A stretch of 64,000 nucleotides of DNA from Georgenia sp. SYP-B2076 (GTDB taxonomy: Bacteria; Actinomycetota; Actinomycetes; Actinomycetales; Actinomycetaceae), in contig NZ_RXOZ01000033.1 in the NCBI RefSeq assembly GCF_003991205.1, forward strand, positions 1 to 64,000, given 5' to 3'. Below the pieces are notes generated by a model, which worked only from the letters and a program-made list of their open reading frames with translations, had not been told where the DNA came from and made no database searches. Made by a program: the position numbers and the translations under genes. Positions within the stretch are counted from its first letter, which is position 1. Each line of letters begins with the position of its first letter. Positions 26,263 to 34,112 of the stretch are shown piece after piece.

Positions 26263-28215
26263 ATGAGCCACGACGACGCCGATCCGGCGCGGCAGCCGCA
26301 CCCCGAGCGGCGGGGCGGCGCGCCCGGTGCCCGCGAGCCGGCTGCCCCGGTTGCGCCGGCTGCCCCGGTTGCGCCCGCTGCCCCCGGTGCCCCCGCCGCC
26401 CCGCGCCAGGCCGCGAACGCCGGCCCCTGGCGGCGGCCCGCGTACGAGTACCCGCCGCCGCCCGCGCCCCGGCCGGAGGGGTTCCACCAGGTCGGCGGCA
26501 CGAGCAGCGCCCGCGCGACGCCGGAGCCGGCCGGTGCCGGCGACCCCGCGCGGCGTCGCCTCTGGGGCGCCCGCGGACGTGGGGCGGAGGACCGGACGGT
26601 GCCGGACGCGCCGGCGTTCCCGCCGCCGTTCCTCCCGCCGACGCCCGCCGGGGCGCCGTACCCGTCGTACCCGCCCGCGGCCTCCTACCCCGCCGGGGAC
26701 ACCCAGACCCTGCCGGCCGGGCCGTACCGTGCGCCGGATCGCCTCGGCCCGTCCGAGCCGCACAATGGCCAGGCCGAGCCGCACCGAGGACTGTCCGAGA
26801 CCTACGGGGGGCCGTCCGAGACTCACGGGCGGCCGTCTGGTAACGATCAGCCGCCCCAGGCCCAGCGCGCGCCGTCCGGGTACCCCGGTCAGTTCGCCTA
26901 CCCGGGGTCGTCCGAGAGCTACCCGGGCGGGGCGCCCGGTCCCGACCAGCCCGCGCACGCGCGACCCGGTCCCGACCAGCCCGCGCGACCCGGCCCCGGC
27001 TTCGCGCTCCCGTGGGCGCAGGCCGCGCAGGCACCGGAGTCCGGCCCTGCCCCGACCGGGTCACTGTCCGGCACCCAGGACCGGCCCGGTTTCGACCTCT
27101 TTGCCGCCGCACCCGAGCCGCGGACGCCGCGCCGCGTGTTCGGGGCCGGCGTCGTCGTGCTGCTGATGCTCGTGTCCCTGCTCGTGGGGCTCCTCCTCGG
27201 CGGCGTCGGCGCGCGGTCCTTGTTCGGCATCGGAGGCAGTGCGGCGACCCTCCCCACGTCGACGGGCGCCGACCCCGACCGTGACCCCGACTCCGTGGCC
27301 GGCATCGCCGAGCGGGTGCTGCCCTCCACCGTCTACATCGAGGCCCGGGGCTCCGGCCAGGGCAGCTCGGGCACGGGCATGGTGCTGCGCGAGGACGGGT
27401 ACATCGTCACCAACAACCACGTCATCGACCTCGCCGTCGACGGCGGCCAGGTCACGGTGGGCTTCCCGGACGGCAGCAAGGAGAAGGCCGAGATCGTCGG
27501 CCGCACCGCCGACTACGACGTCGCCGTGCTCAAGGTCGACCGCCGGGGCCTCGAACCGCTGGTCCTCGCGGACTCCGACTCCGTCGTGGTCGGCGACCCC
27601 GTGGTCGCCGTCGGCGCGCCCCTCGGGCTGCAGGGCACCGTGACAACGGGTGTCGTCAGCGCCCTCAACCGCCCGGTCACCGCCGGCGGGGCCAACACGA
27701 CGACGTTCATCAACGCCATCCAGACCGACGCCGCCATCAACCCCGGCAACTCCGGGGGACCGCTCGTGGACGCCGCCGGCCAGGTCGTGGGGATCAACAC
27801 CGCGATCGCGCAGGCCTCCGGCGCCGGCCAGGCCACCGGCAGCATCGGGCTGGGCTTCGCCATCCCCGCCAACCAGGTGCGCCGCACCGCCGAGCAGCTG
27901 ATCGCCGACGGGCGCGCCACCTACCCCGTCATCGGGGTGGCGCTGGACCAGCGCTACACCGGCGAGGGCGTCCAGGTGCTCACCGGCAGCCAGGACGGGA
28001 CCGACGCCGTCACCCCGGGCGGCCCCGGGGACCTGGCGGGCATCCGCCCGGGCGACGTGATCCTCAGCATCGACGGCCGGCCGGTGACCGTGCCGGACGA
28101 GCTCATCGTGGCCGTGCGCTCCCGTGCCCCCGGCGACACGGTCACGCTGGTCGTGCGCCGCGGGAGCGACGAGCTGACGTTGTCCGTGGTCCTCGGGGAG
28201 GCGGAGTCACGCTGA
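26263..28215 (+). CDS. htrA: HtrA-like trypsin/PDZ serine protease with long Pro-rich N-terminus
   Basis: 650 aa membrane-anchored quality-control protease. Residues 1-285 are cytosolic, Pro/Gly-rich and repetitive (PVAPAAP units; GPDQPA units; SETYGG/SETHGR units). One transmembrane helix spans about 294-316. The outer protease domain has His386 (VTNNHVI), Asp419 (YDVAVLKVD) and Ser497 (NPGNSGGPL), a complete triad, followed by one PDZ domain from about 555 (GDLAGIRPGDVILSIDGRPV). The sigE-rseA-htrA order matches mycobacteria, where HtrA acts in envelope stress. GCAGGGA upstream of ATG 26263. The large N-terminal extension resembles those of FHA/kinase-associated actinobacterial HtrA proteins. 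Confidence 0.92.
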   Translation: MSHDDADPARQPHPERRGGAPGAREPAAPVAPAAPVAPAAPGAPAAPRQAANAGPWRRPAYEYPPPPAPRPEGFHQVGGTSSARATPEPAGAGDPARRRLWGARGRGAEDRTVPDAPAFPPPFLPPTPAGAPYPSYPPAASYPAGDTQTLPAGPYRAPDRLGPSEPHNGQAEPHRGLSETYGGPSETHGRPSGNDQPPQAQRAPSGYPGQFAYPGSSESYPGGAPGPDQPAHARPGPDQPARPGPGFALPWAQAAQAPESGPAPTGSLSGTQDRPGFDLFAAAPEPRTPRRVFGAGVVVLLMLVSLLVGLLLGGVGARSLFGIGGSAATLPTSTGADPDRDPDSVAGIAERVLPSTVYIEARGSGQGSSGTGMVLREDGYIVTNNHVIDLAVDGGQVTVGFPDGSKEKAEIVGRTADYDVAVLKVDRRGLEPLVLADSDSVVVGDPVVAVGAPLGLQGTVTTGVVSALNRPVTAGGANTTTFINAIQTDAAINPGNSGGPLVDAAGQVVGINTAIAQASGAGQATGSIGLGFAIPANQVRRTAEQLIADGRATYPVIGVALDQRYTGEGVQVLTGSQDGTDAVTPGGPGDLAGIRPGDVILSIDGRPVTVPDELIVAVRSRAPGDTVTLVVRRGSDELTLSVVLGEAESR

Positions 28216-28248
28216 CGGGGTGCGTCGTCGTGACGCCGTCAGGGCGCC

Positions 28249-28254
28249 TATCCT
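28249..28254 (+). promoter_or_regulatory. -10 element (TATCCT) for tatB
   Basis: TATCCT is six bases before GTG 28261, suggesting tatB has its own leaderless transcript besides read-through from htrA. Confidence 0.4.
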
Positions 28255-28260
28255 GAGGCG

Positions 28261-28872
28261 GTGATGGGTATCTCCGGTGGCGAGGCGATCGTCCTGCTGA
28301 TCCTCGCCTTCCTCCTCATCGGGCCCGAGCGGCTGCCGGCCGTGGCGCAGCAGCTCGGCCGGCTCACGCGGGAGCTCAAGGCCCTCGCGACCGGGGCCAA
28401 GGAACGGGTCCGCGAGGAGCTCGGCCCGGAGTTCGACGACCTCGCCGCCTTCGACCCGCGCCAGTACGACCCCCGCCGCATCGTGCGGGAGGCGCTCCAG
28501 GACGACACGCCGGCACACCCAGCCGCACGTCCCCCCGCCGCCCGGCGCCGGCCCCCGGCAGGTGCGACGGCCGCCGCCGGCGCGGTGGGCGTGGCGGCCG
28601 TGGCACAGCCCGCCGTCGCGACCCCCGCCCCGGCGCCCGTCGAGGGAGCGCCCGCGCCGGCGACGCCCAGCCCGGCAGCCTCAACGGCGACCCCGGCGGT
28701 CGCGGCGGCCACCCCGGCGGTTGCCCCGGCGACCCCGGTGGTCGCGGCACCCACCCGGTCCGCGGCCGTTGCGCCAGCCGCGCCGGCCGCCGGCGGGCCC
28801 GACGGCGCGACGCCGGCCGGTGCCGCGGCCCCGGACGTGTACGTCGTCCCCTTCGACGACGAGGCCACCTGA
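28261..28872 (+). CDS. tatB: Sec-independent protein translocase subunit TatB
   Basis: 203 aa twin-arginine translocase component. The N-terminus MMGISGGEAIVLLILAFLL with IGPERLPAVAQQLGRL gives the single transmembrane helix, hinge and amphipathic helix of TatA/B proteins; the Glu in the membrane-proximal GGE and the long acidic/charged region to about residue 85 favour TatB over TatA. The remaining 115 residues are Ala/Pro/Thr low complexity. Sits after htrA as in mycobacteria (Rv1224). GTG 28261 aligns with the family start; ATG 28264 is one codon later. Confidence 0.9.
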   Translation: MMGISGGEAIVLLILAFLLIGPERLPAVAQQLGRLTRELKALATGAKERVREELGPEFDDLAAFDPRQYDPRRIVREALQDDTPAHPAARPPAARRRPPAGATAAAGAVGVAAVAQPAVATPAPAPVEGAPAPATPSPAASTATPAVAAATPAVAPATPVVAAPTRSAAVAPAAPAAGGPDGATPAGAAAPDVYVVPFDDEAT

Positions 28873-28922
28873 CCTCCACCCGGGTGCTCCGCCCTCGGCG
28901 GGCACGTCGCGCGACCGGACCG

Positions 28923-28928
28923 TAGCGT
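28923..28928 (+). promoter_or_regulatory. -10 element (TAGCGT) of the DUF3072 gene
   Basis: TAGCGT ends six bases before ATG 28935; no Shine-Dalgarno is visible. Confidence 0.45.
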
Positions 28929-28934
28929 GGTCGC

Positions 28935-29159
28935 ATGAGCGAGCAGAACGCCGGCGCCGACGACGGCCGCCAGGACGCGATCAAGGACCCCGAGGACTGG
29001 ACCACCGGTGACGAGCCCGCCACCGGCGCGCAGCTGAGCTATCTGGGGACCCTGGCCCGTGAGGCGGGGCGCGACGTGCCGGAGGGACTCACCAAGGCGC
29101 AGGCCTCTACCCTGATCGACGAGCTGCGTCAGCAGAGCGACCGGGTCTCCGGAGACTAG
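28935..29159 (+). CDS. DUF3072 family small protein
   Basis: 74 aa cytosolic protein matching DUF3072: DPEDWTTGDEPATGAQLSYL, then TLAREAGRDVPEGLTKAQAS and IDELRQQ. No enzymatic motif, no membrane segment. Leaderless start behind TAGCGT. Convergent with mrp across a perfect hairpin. Function unknown; the C-terminal LTKAQAS...IDEL block looks like a helix-extended-loop DNA/protein-binding motif related to SAP-like folds, but I cannot support more. Confidence 0.9.
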   Translation: MSEQNAGADDGRQDAIKDPEDWTTGDEPATGAQLSYLGTLAREAGRDVPEGLTKAQASTLIDELRQQSDRVSGD

Positions 29160-29173
29160 GGCACCCCGAGGGA

Positions 29174-29193
29174 CCCGGTCTCGCGAGACCGGG
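29174..29193. terminator. Bidirectional hairpin between DUF3072 gene and mrp
   Basis: A perfect 20-base palindrome, CCCGGTCT/CGCG/AGACCGGG. A second partial copy (CCCGGT...ACCGGG, 29211-29230) follows just before the mrp stop. Serves both convergent genes. Confidence 0.75.
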
Positions 29194-29235
29194 CCGCCTC
29201 GGCGGAACGACCCGGTGCCGGGAGACCGGGCGGCC

Positions 29236-30369
29236 TCAGCGCCCGAGCGGGCTGATGCCCAGGGACCGGCCCGCCAGCCCGCGCGCGCGGTGCGAGAGGG
29301 AGCGGGCGAGGCCGCGCAGCGCGTCCTTCGCGGGGCTCGAGCCCTCGCGCAGCACCAGCGGCACGCCGTCGTCGCCCGCCTCCCGCAGCCCCATCTCGAT
29401 GGGCACCTGGGCGAGCAGCGGCACCTGGTATCCCAGCGCCGTGGACAGCTCGGCGCCCACGCGCTCGCCGCCCCCGGAGCCGAACAGCTCCACGCGGGCA
29501 CCGTCCGGCTGCTCGAGCCAGGACATGTTCTCCACGACGCCGACGACGTGCTGGTGCGTCTGCTCGGCGATGATCCCGGCGCGCTGGGCCACCTCAGCGG
29601 CGGCGACCTGCGGGGTGGTGACCACGAGGATCTCGGAGTTCGGCAGCATCTGCGCCACCGAGATCGCGATGTCACCGGTCCCCGGCGGGAGGTCGAGGAG
29701 GAGCACGTCGAGGTCTCCCCAGAACACGTCCGCGAGGAACTGCTGGAGCGCGCGGTGCAGCATCGGGCCTCGCCAGACCACCGGGCGGCCGTCCTGGGTG
29801 AACATCCCGATGGAGATGCACTTCACGTCATGCGCGACCGGCGGCAGGATCATGTCGTCGACCTTGGTCGGCGGGTAGGTCACGCCGAGCATGCGGGGGA
29901 TGGAGAAGCCGTAGATGTCGGCGTCGACCACGCCGACCTTGAGGCCGTCGGCGGCCATCGCGGCGGCGAGGTTGGCGGTGACGGAGGACTTGCCCACCCC
30001 GCCCTTGCCGGACGTCACCGCGTACACGCGGGTCAGGGAGCCCGGCTGCGCGAAGGGGATGACCGGCTCGGCGGCGCCGCCGCGCAGCATGCTGCGCAGC
30101 TCCTTGCGCTGCTCGTCGCTCATCACTCCCATGTCCACGCGGACGCTGGAGACGCCGTCGATGGCCCCCACGACGTTGGTGACGTCCCGGGTGATGGTCT
30201 CGCGCAGCGGGCAGCCCGCCGTCGTCAGGTCGATGCCGACCACGACGAGGCCGTCGTCGGCGACCTCGACCGAGCGGACCATGTTCAGCTCGGTGATGGG
30301 ACGGCGGATCTCGGGATCGATGACGTTGCCGAGCTCGGCCTGGACGACCTCGACGGTGGGAGCGCTCAT
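29236..30369 (-). CDS. mrp: Mrp/NBP35-family P-loop ATPase (iron-sulfur carrier, ApbC-like)
   Basis: 377 aa. N-terminal MIP18/DUF59 domain (residues about 5-85: VIDPEIRRPITELNMV, TTAGCPLRETI) precedes a MinD-like ATPase with deviant Walker A SGKGGVGKSSVTANLA at about residue 118, DADIYGFSIPRMLG and LDLPPGTGDIAISVAQ. Such proteins load Fe-S clusters onto apoproteins. The usual C-terminal CxxC of cluster-binding Mrp proteins is not visible: the corresponding region reads GVVENMSWLEQPDG, as in several actinobacterial copies. Its ATG overlaps the stop of the upstream DUF1003 gene. Confidence 0.92.
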   Translation of the reverse strand: MSAPTVEVVQAELGNVIDPEIRRPITELNMVRSVEVADDGLVVVGIDLTTAGCPLRETITRDVTNVVGAIDGVSSVRVDMGVMSDEQRKELRSMLRGGAAEPVIPFAQPGSLTRVYAVTSGKGGVGKSSVTANLAAAMAADGLKVGVVDADIYGFSIPRMLGVTYPPTKVDDMILPPVAHDVKCISIGMFTQDGRPVVWRGPMLHRALQQFLADVFWGDLDVLLLDLPPGTGDIAISVAQMLPNSEILVVTTPQVAAAEVAQRAGIIAEQTHQHVVGVVENMSWLEQPDGARVELFGSGGGERVGAELSTALGYQVPLLAQVPIEMGLREAGDDGVPLVLREGSSPAKDALRGLARSLSHRARGLAGRSLGISPLGR

Positions 30370-30956
30370 GCCTCCATGGTAGGCGGCTCGGCGAGCGCCC
30401 CGTCCCGCTGACCGCGCTGGTGACGCTGATGGCGTTCCTGCATGGCCGCGAGCTCGCGCTCGAGGTCGCGGATGCGCTCGTCGCGCTCCTCGACGATGTC
30501 CTCGATCACGCCGCGCAGCTCGGAGCGGACGAAGTCACGCGTCGCGACCTCGCCCAGCGCGATGCGCACCGCCGCCATCTCGCGGGCCAGGTACTCCGTG
30601 TCGGCGAGGTTCCGCTCCGCGCGCTGGCGGTCCTGCTCGGCGCTGACGCGGTCGCGGTCGGTCTGGCGGTTCTGCGCCAGCAGGATCAGCGGGGACGAGT
30701 AGGAGGCCTGCAGCGAGAGCATCAGCGTCAGCGCCGTGAACCCCAGGGCGGCGGAGTCGAACTGCAGGTTCGACGGGCCGAACGTGTTCCACAGCAGCCA
30801 CGCCGCGCAGAACACGGTGAGGTAGAGGAGGAACCGCGGCGTCCCCATGAACCGGGCGATGCCCTCGGACGCGCGGCCGAAAACCTCCGGGTCGACCCGG
30901 TGACGCATGAACCAGCGGCGGCGCGCCTCCAGCGGGGTGTCGAGACGCTCAGCCAT
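30366..30956 (-). CDS. DUF1003 family membrane protein
   Basis: 196 aa. Two hydrophobic helices, RFLLYLTVFCAAWLLWNTF (about 41-59) and ALGFTALTLMLSLQASYSSP (about 70-92), with the DUF1003 pattern FDSAALGFTALTLMLSLQAS and LILLAQNRQTDRDR. After them comes a highly charged coiled-coil candidate (RDRVSAEQDRQRAERNLADTE, then a heptad-like stretch to residue 180). It overlaps mrp by 4 bp and the MgtE-like gene by 8 bp, so the three are translated as a unit. Function unknown; the link with a Mg-sensor-like protein suggests an ion-related role. Confidence 0.88.
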   Translation of the reverse strand: MAERLDTPLEARRRWFMRHRVDPEVFGRASEGIARFMGTPRFLLYLTVFCAAWLLWNTFGPSNLQFDSAALGFTALTLMLSLQASYSSPLILLAQNRQTDRDRVSAEQDRQRAERNLADTEYLAREMAAVRIALGEVATRDFVRSELRGVIEDIVEERDERIRDLERELAAMQERHQRHQRGQRDGALAEPPTMEA

Positions 30957-32247
30957 GCGCGCTCCTCGTCATGGTCTCGTCGGTGACGGCGTCGTCGGCG
31001 TCGCGCCAGTCGTCCGGCAGGAGGTGGTCGAGCACGTCGTCCACCGAGACGGCGCCGAGGAGCCGGCGCGCGTCGTCGACCACCGGCAGCGCCGTGAGGT
31101 TGTAGGTGGCCAGCAGGCGGGTGACCTTGCCGATGTCGTCCTCGGGCGCCAGCGCGTCGACGTCCTTGTCCAGCAGCCCGCCGAGCAGCTCGTGCGGCGG
31201 CTCGCGCAGGGCCTCCTGGAGGTGGACGACGCCGAGGAACCGGCCGGTCGGCGTCTCCAGCGGCGGTCGCACCACGAACACCATGGCGGCCAGGGCCGGG
31301 GTGACGTCGTGGCGACGGGCGTGGGCCAGGGCGGTGGCCACGGTCGCCTCGGGGGGAAGCACGATCGGCTCCGTCGTCATCAGGCCACCGGCGGTGTGCT
31401 CCTCGTAGGCCAGCAGGCGGCGCACGTCCTCAGCCTCCTCCGGCTCCATGCGGTCGAGGAGCTCGCGGGCGCGCTCGGTCGGCAGCTCGGAGACGAGGTC
31501 GGCGGCGTCGTCGGGCTGCATGACGTCCAGGACGTCGGCGGCGCGCTCGAGGTCCAGGCCGGAGACGATCTGGACGCGGTCGTCCTCGCCGAGCTCCTCG
31601 AGGACGTCCGCGAGCCGCTCGTCGTCGAGCTCGCTGGCGACCTCCAGGCGCCGGGTGTCCGGCAGGTCGCGGAGCACGTCGGCGATATCGGCCGGCTTGA
31701 GGTTCTCCAGGGTCGCGAGCAGCGCGGTGGCCCCCTGCTGGGCGGGGCTCGCGCCGAGCCCGGTGACGTCGTCGACGGCGACGACGACGGCCTCGCCGCG
31801 GCGCAGCCCGAGACCGCCGCGACCCTGGCGGCGCACGAACAGCCGGGTGACGTACCAGTCTCCGTTGCGCTGCTGCTCCAGGGCCAGGTCCTCGACGATG
31901 CCGACGCCGGAGCCGTCCCGGAAGGTGACCTGGCGGTCGAGGAGCTCGGCGACGGCGAGTGTCTCCGTGGCCCGGCGGGCGAAGCGGCGGATGTTGAGCA
32001 GGCCCGTCGTGATCACGGCGCCCGCGTCGATGCTCGTGACGCGGGTGAGCGGGAGGAAGACCCGGCGCTTGCCGGAGACCTCGACGACGAGCCCCACGGC
32101 GCGTGGGACGCCCTTGGGGCGGATCAGCACGACGACGTCGTGCACGCGGCCCACCTGGTCACCCAGGGGGTCGAAGACGGCGGTGCCCGCCAGCTTCGCG
32201 ACGTACACGCGGCTGGGCGCGCTGCTCCTGCTCGTCGTGGTGCTCAC
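30949..32247 (-). CDS. MgtE N-terminal / CBS domain protein lacking the magnesium channel
   Basis: 432 aa soluble protein. Residues about 10-95 resemble a PRC-barrel-like region (VYVAKLAGTAVFDPLGDQVG). Residues about 175-300 are MgtE_N superhelix repeats (LKPADIADVLRDLPDTRRLE, DDAADLVSELPTERARELLD). Two CBS domains follow (TTEPIVLPPEATVATALAHA; LVVDDARRLLGAVSVDDVLD). The family's C-terminal membrane channel is missing, so this is a sensor-like module without a transporter, as in mycobacterial Rv1232c. GTG 32247 is leaderless behind TAGGCT. First gene of the operon with DUF1003 and mrp. Confidence 0.9.
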   Translation of the reverse strand: MSTTTSRSSAPSRVYVAKLAGTAVFDPLGDQVGRVHDVVVLIRPKGVPRAVGLVVEVSGKRRVFLPLTRVTSIDAGAVITTGLLNIRRFARRATETLAVAELLDRQVTFRDGSGVGIVEDLALEQQRNGDWYVTRLFVRRQGRGGLGLRRGEAVVVAVDDVTGLGASPAQQGATALLATLENLKPADIADVLRDLPDTRRLEVASELDDERLADVLEELGEDDRVQIVSGLDLERAADVLDVMQPDDAADLVSELPTERARELLDRMEPEEAEDVRRLLAYEEHTAGGLMTTEPIVLPPEATVATALAHARRHDVTPALAAMVFVVRPPLETPTGRFLGVVHLQEALREPPHELLGGLLDKDVDALAPEDDIGKVTRLLATYNLTALPVVDDARRLLGAVSVDDVLDHLLPDDWRDADDAVTDETMTRSAHG

Positions 32248-32254
32248 GGCGCCA

Positions 32255-32260
32255 AGCCTA
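32255..32260 (-). promoter_or_regulatory. -10 element (TAGGCT), leaderless start of the MgtE-N/CBS operon
   Basis: On the minus strand TAGGCT ends seven bases before GTG 32247. Confidence 0.5.
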
Positions 32261-32373
32261 GGCCAGCCGGACGACACGGAACCGCTCCCACCTGCGGCCC
32301 GACCCCTCGGCAGCGGCCGCTGCGGACGTGGACCGTCTGGCACCGGCGCGCCAAGGGGAGGAAGATCGGGACC

Positions 32374-33156
32374 ATGGCACAGACGCGCAGGCAGAACGAC
32401 CCGAGGATCCCGACGCTTCCCACGGGCGACGAGATCGCCTCGTACGGCAGCTACCTCGAGGCGCAGCAGGCCGTGGACCACCTCTCCGACCAGGCCTTCG
32501 ACGTGCGGAAGGTGACGATCGTCGGCACCGACCTGCGGATGGTCGAGCGCATCACCGGGCGGCTGACCTACGCCAGGGTCGCCGGCGCGGGGGCCATGAG
32601 CGGCGCCTGGTTCGGCCTGATGATCTCGCTGCTGTTCTACCTGTTCAGCCCGGGGAGCGCCTTCCCCATCCCCGCCGGCATCCTGATCGGCGCCGCGTTC
32701 GGGATCCTCTTCGCCGTCGTCTCCTACGCCTTCACGGGCGGCAAGCGCGACTTCACCTCCGCGAGCCAGGTGGTCGCCTCGCGCTACTCCGTGCTGTGCG
32801 CCAGCGAGCAGGCGGGCGAGGCCCGCCAGCTGCTCATGGCCGCCGGGCGCGGCGCCACCCGGCCCGTCGCGCCGCGGCAGAACACCGCGTCGCCGTCGAG
32901 CCCGCCGAACCAGAACCCGTACGCGGCCCCGACGGGCTACGTGGCCCCGCCGGTGAGCCCGGCCCGGCCCGCCGCGACCGACGCGGCCGACGTGCCGCCG
33001 AGCCAGTTCGGCTCGGGCGCTAACGAGCGGCCGCGTTACGGCGTGCGCCTGGACGACCTCCAGGACGGCGCCGGCGGGACCCCGGGGCAGGCGGCTCCGC
33101 AGCAGGGCGAGGAGCCCGGCGGCCCGCAGGACGAGGCCGGGCAGGAGCACCGCTGA
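32374..33156 (+). CDS. General stress protein 17M-like (YflT-domain) membrane protein
   Basis: 260 aa. The N-terminal YflT-like domain (residues about 18-60: IASYGSYLEAQQAVDHLSDQ, AFDVRKVTIVGTDLRMVERI) is followed by two hydrophobic segments (GAGAMSGAWFGLMISLLFYL at about 70-90 and FPIPAGILIGAAFGILFAVV at about 97-117) and a soluble part with GGKRDFTSASQVVASRYSVL. The last 100 residues are Pro/Gln/Gly low complexity. Divergent from the MgtE-like operon. GGGGAGGAAG precedes ATG 32374. Function unknown. Confidence 0.85.
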   Translation: MAQTRRQNDPRIPTLPTGDEIASYGSYLEAQQAVDHLSDQAFDVRKVTIVGTDLRMVERITGRLTYARVAGAGAMSGAWFGLMISLLFYLFSPGSAFPIPAGILIGAAFGILFAVVSYAFTGGKRDFTSASQVVASRYSVLCASEQAGEARQLLMAAGRGATRPVAPRQNTASPSSPPNQNPYAAPTGYVAPPVSPARPAATDAADVPPSQFGSGANERPRYGVRLDDLQDGAGGTPGQAAPQQGEEPGGPQDEAGQEHR

Positions 33157-33157
33157 G

Positions 33158-34000
33158 GTGCGCATCCCGGTCGGCCTCTCGACGTCATCGGTGTATCCCG
33201 GGGGCGTCGAGCAGACGTTCACCCTCGCGCGGGACCTCGGCTACGACGGCGTGGAAGTCATGGTCTTCCGTGACCCCGTCAGCCAGGAGATCGACGGGCT
33301 GAAGCGGCTCACCGAGGAGTTCGGGCTGCCGATCCTGGCGATTCACGCCCCCACGCTGCTGCTCACCCAGGGGGTGTGGGGCCGGGACCCGTGGGACAAG
33401 ATCGACCGGTCCACCGAGATGGCGCACGAGGTCGGCGCGAACGTCGTCGTCATCCACCCTCCGTTCCGGTGGCAGCGCACGTACGCCGAGCATTTCGTCG
33501 GCGCCATCGCGGAGCGCGAGCGTCTCGACGGGATGCGCATGGCCGTGGAGAACATGTTCCCGTGGCGGGCACGCACGTCCCGCCGCGAACGGACCATGCA
33601 GGCCTACCTGCCCGGCTGGGACCCGCTGGAGCACGACTACGGCTCCGTGACCCTCGACCTGTCCCACACCGCCACGGCGGGCCTGGACCGTGACGCCGCG
33701 CTCGCCATGGCGGACGAGCTCGGCCCCCGGCTCGCGCACCTGCACCTGGCGGACGGCATCGACAACTTCAAGGACGACCACCTGGTGCCCGGCCGCGGCG
33801 ACCAGCCCTGCGCCGAGGTGCTGCAGATGCTCGCCGCCGAGGGCTACGGCGGGTCCGTGGTGGTGGAGGTGAACACGCGCAAGATGTCCGAGGTCGGGCG
33901 CCGCTCCGCCCTGGCCGACTCCCTCGCGTTCGCGCGCGAGCACCTGGGCGCCGGGTCGCTGCGCCCGGTGCCGGACGCGGACGTGCCCGAAGACAGCTGA
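33158..34000 (+). CDS. Sugar phosphate isomerase/epimerase family protein (TIM barrel)
   Basis: 280 aa AP-endonuclease-2-like TIM barrel. Barrel strands and metal ligand candidates appear in order: PVGLSTSSVYPGGVEQTFTL, LGYDGVEVMVF, LAIHAPTLLL (His), NVVVIHPPFRW (His), MAVENMFPW (Glu), SVTLDLSHTATAG (Asp, His), LAHLHLADGIDNFKDDHLVP (His) and VVVEVNTR (Glu). The metal site looks complete, so an active isomerase, epimerase or hydrolase is likely; substrate unknown. GTG 33158 begins one base after the preceding stop codon, within a GAGGTG context, so it is probably translated by coupling. Confidence 0.87.
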   Translation: MRIPVGLSTSSVYPGGVEQTFTLARDLGYDGVEVMVFRDPVSQEIDGLKRLTEEFGLPILAIHAPTLLLTQGVWGRDPWDKIDRSTEMAHEVGANVVVIHPPFRWQRTYAEHFVGAIAERERLDGMRMAVENMFPWRARTSRRERTMQAYLPGWDPLEHDYGSVTLDLSHTATAGLDRDAALAMADELGPRLAHLHLADGIDNFKDDHLVPGRGDQPCAEVLQMLAAEGYGGSVVVEVNTRKMSEVGRRSALADSLAFAREHLGAGSLRPVPDADVPEDS

Positions 34001-34053
34001 CGGCGCGGTCCCTCGCCCCCACCGAGGCGCTCCGGAGGGCATCGCCACCGGGG

Positions 34054-34104
34054 CGCTCCGGAGTACATCCCTCGGCGTATGGCCGAGGGATGTACTCCGG
34101 AGCG
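34054..34104. terminator. Perfect 23-bp hairpin between convergent genes
   Basis: Arms 34054-34076 and 34082-34104 pair without mismatch around a 5-base loop (GTATG). The start of the left arm, GGCGCTCCGGAG, is duplicated 26 bp upstream (34026-34037). One of the strongest terminators in the window; serves the isomerase (+) and aminopeptidase P (-). Confidence 0.85.
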
Positions 34105-34112
34105 GGCCGGGG

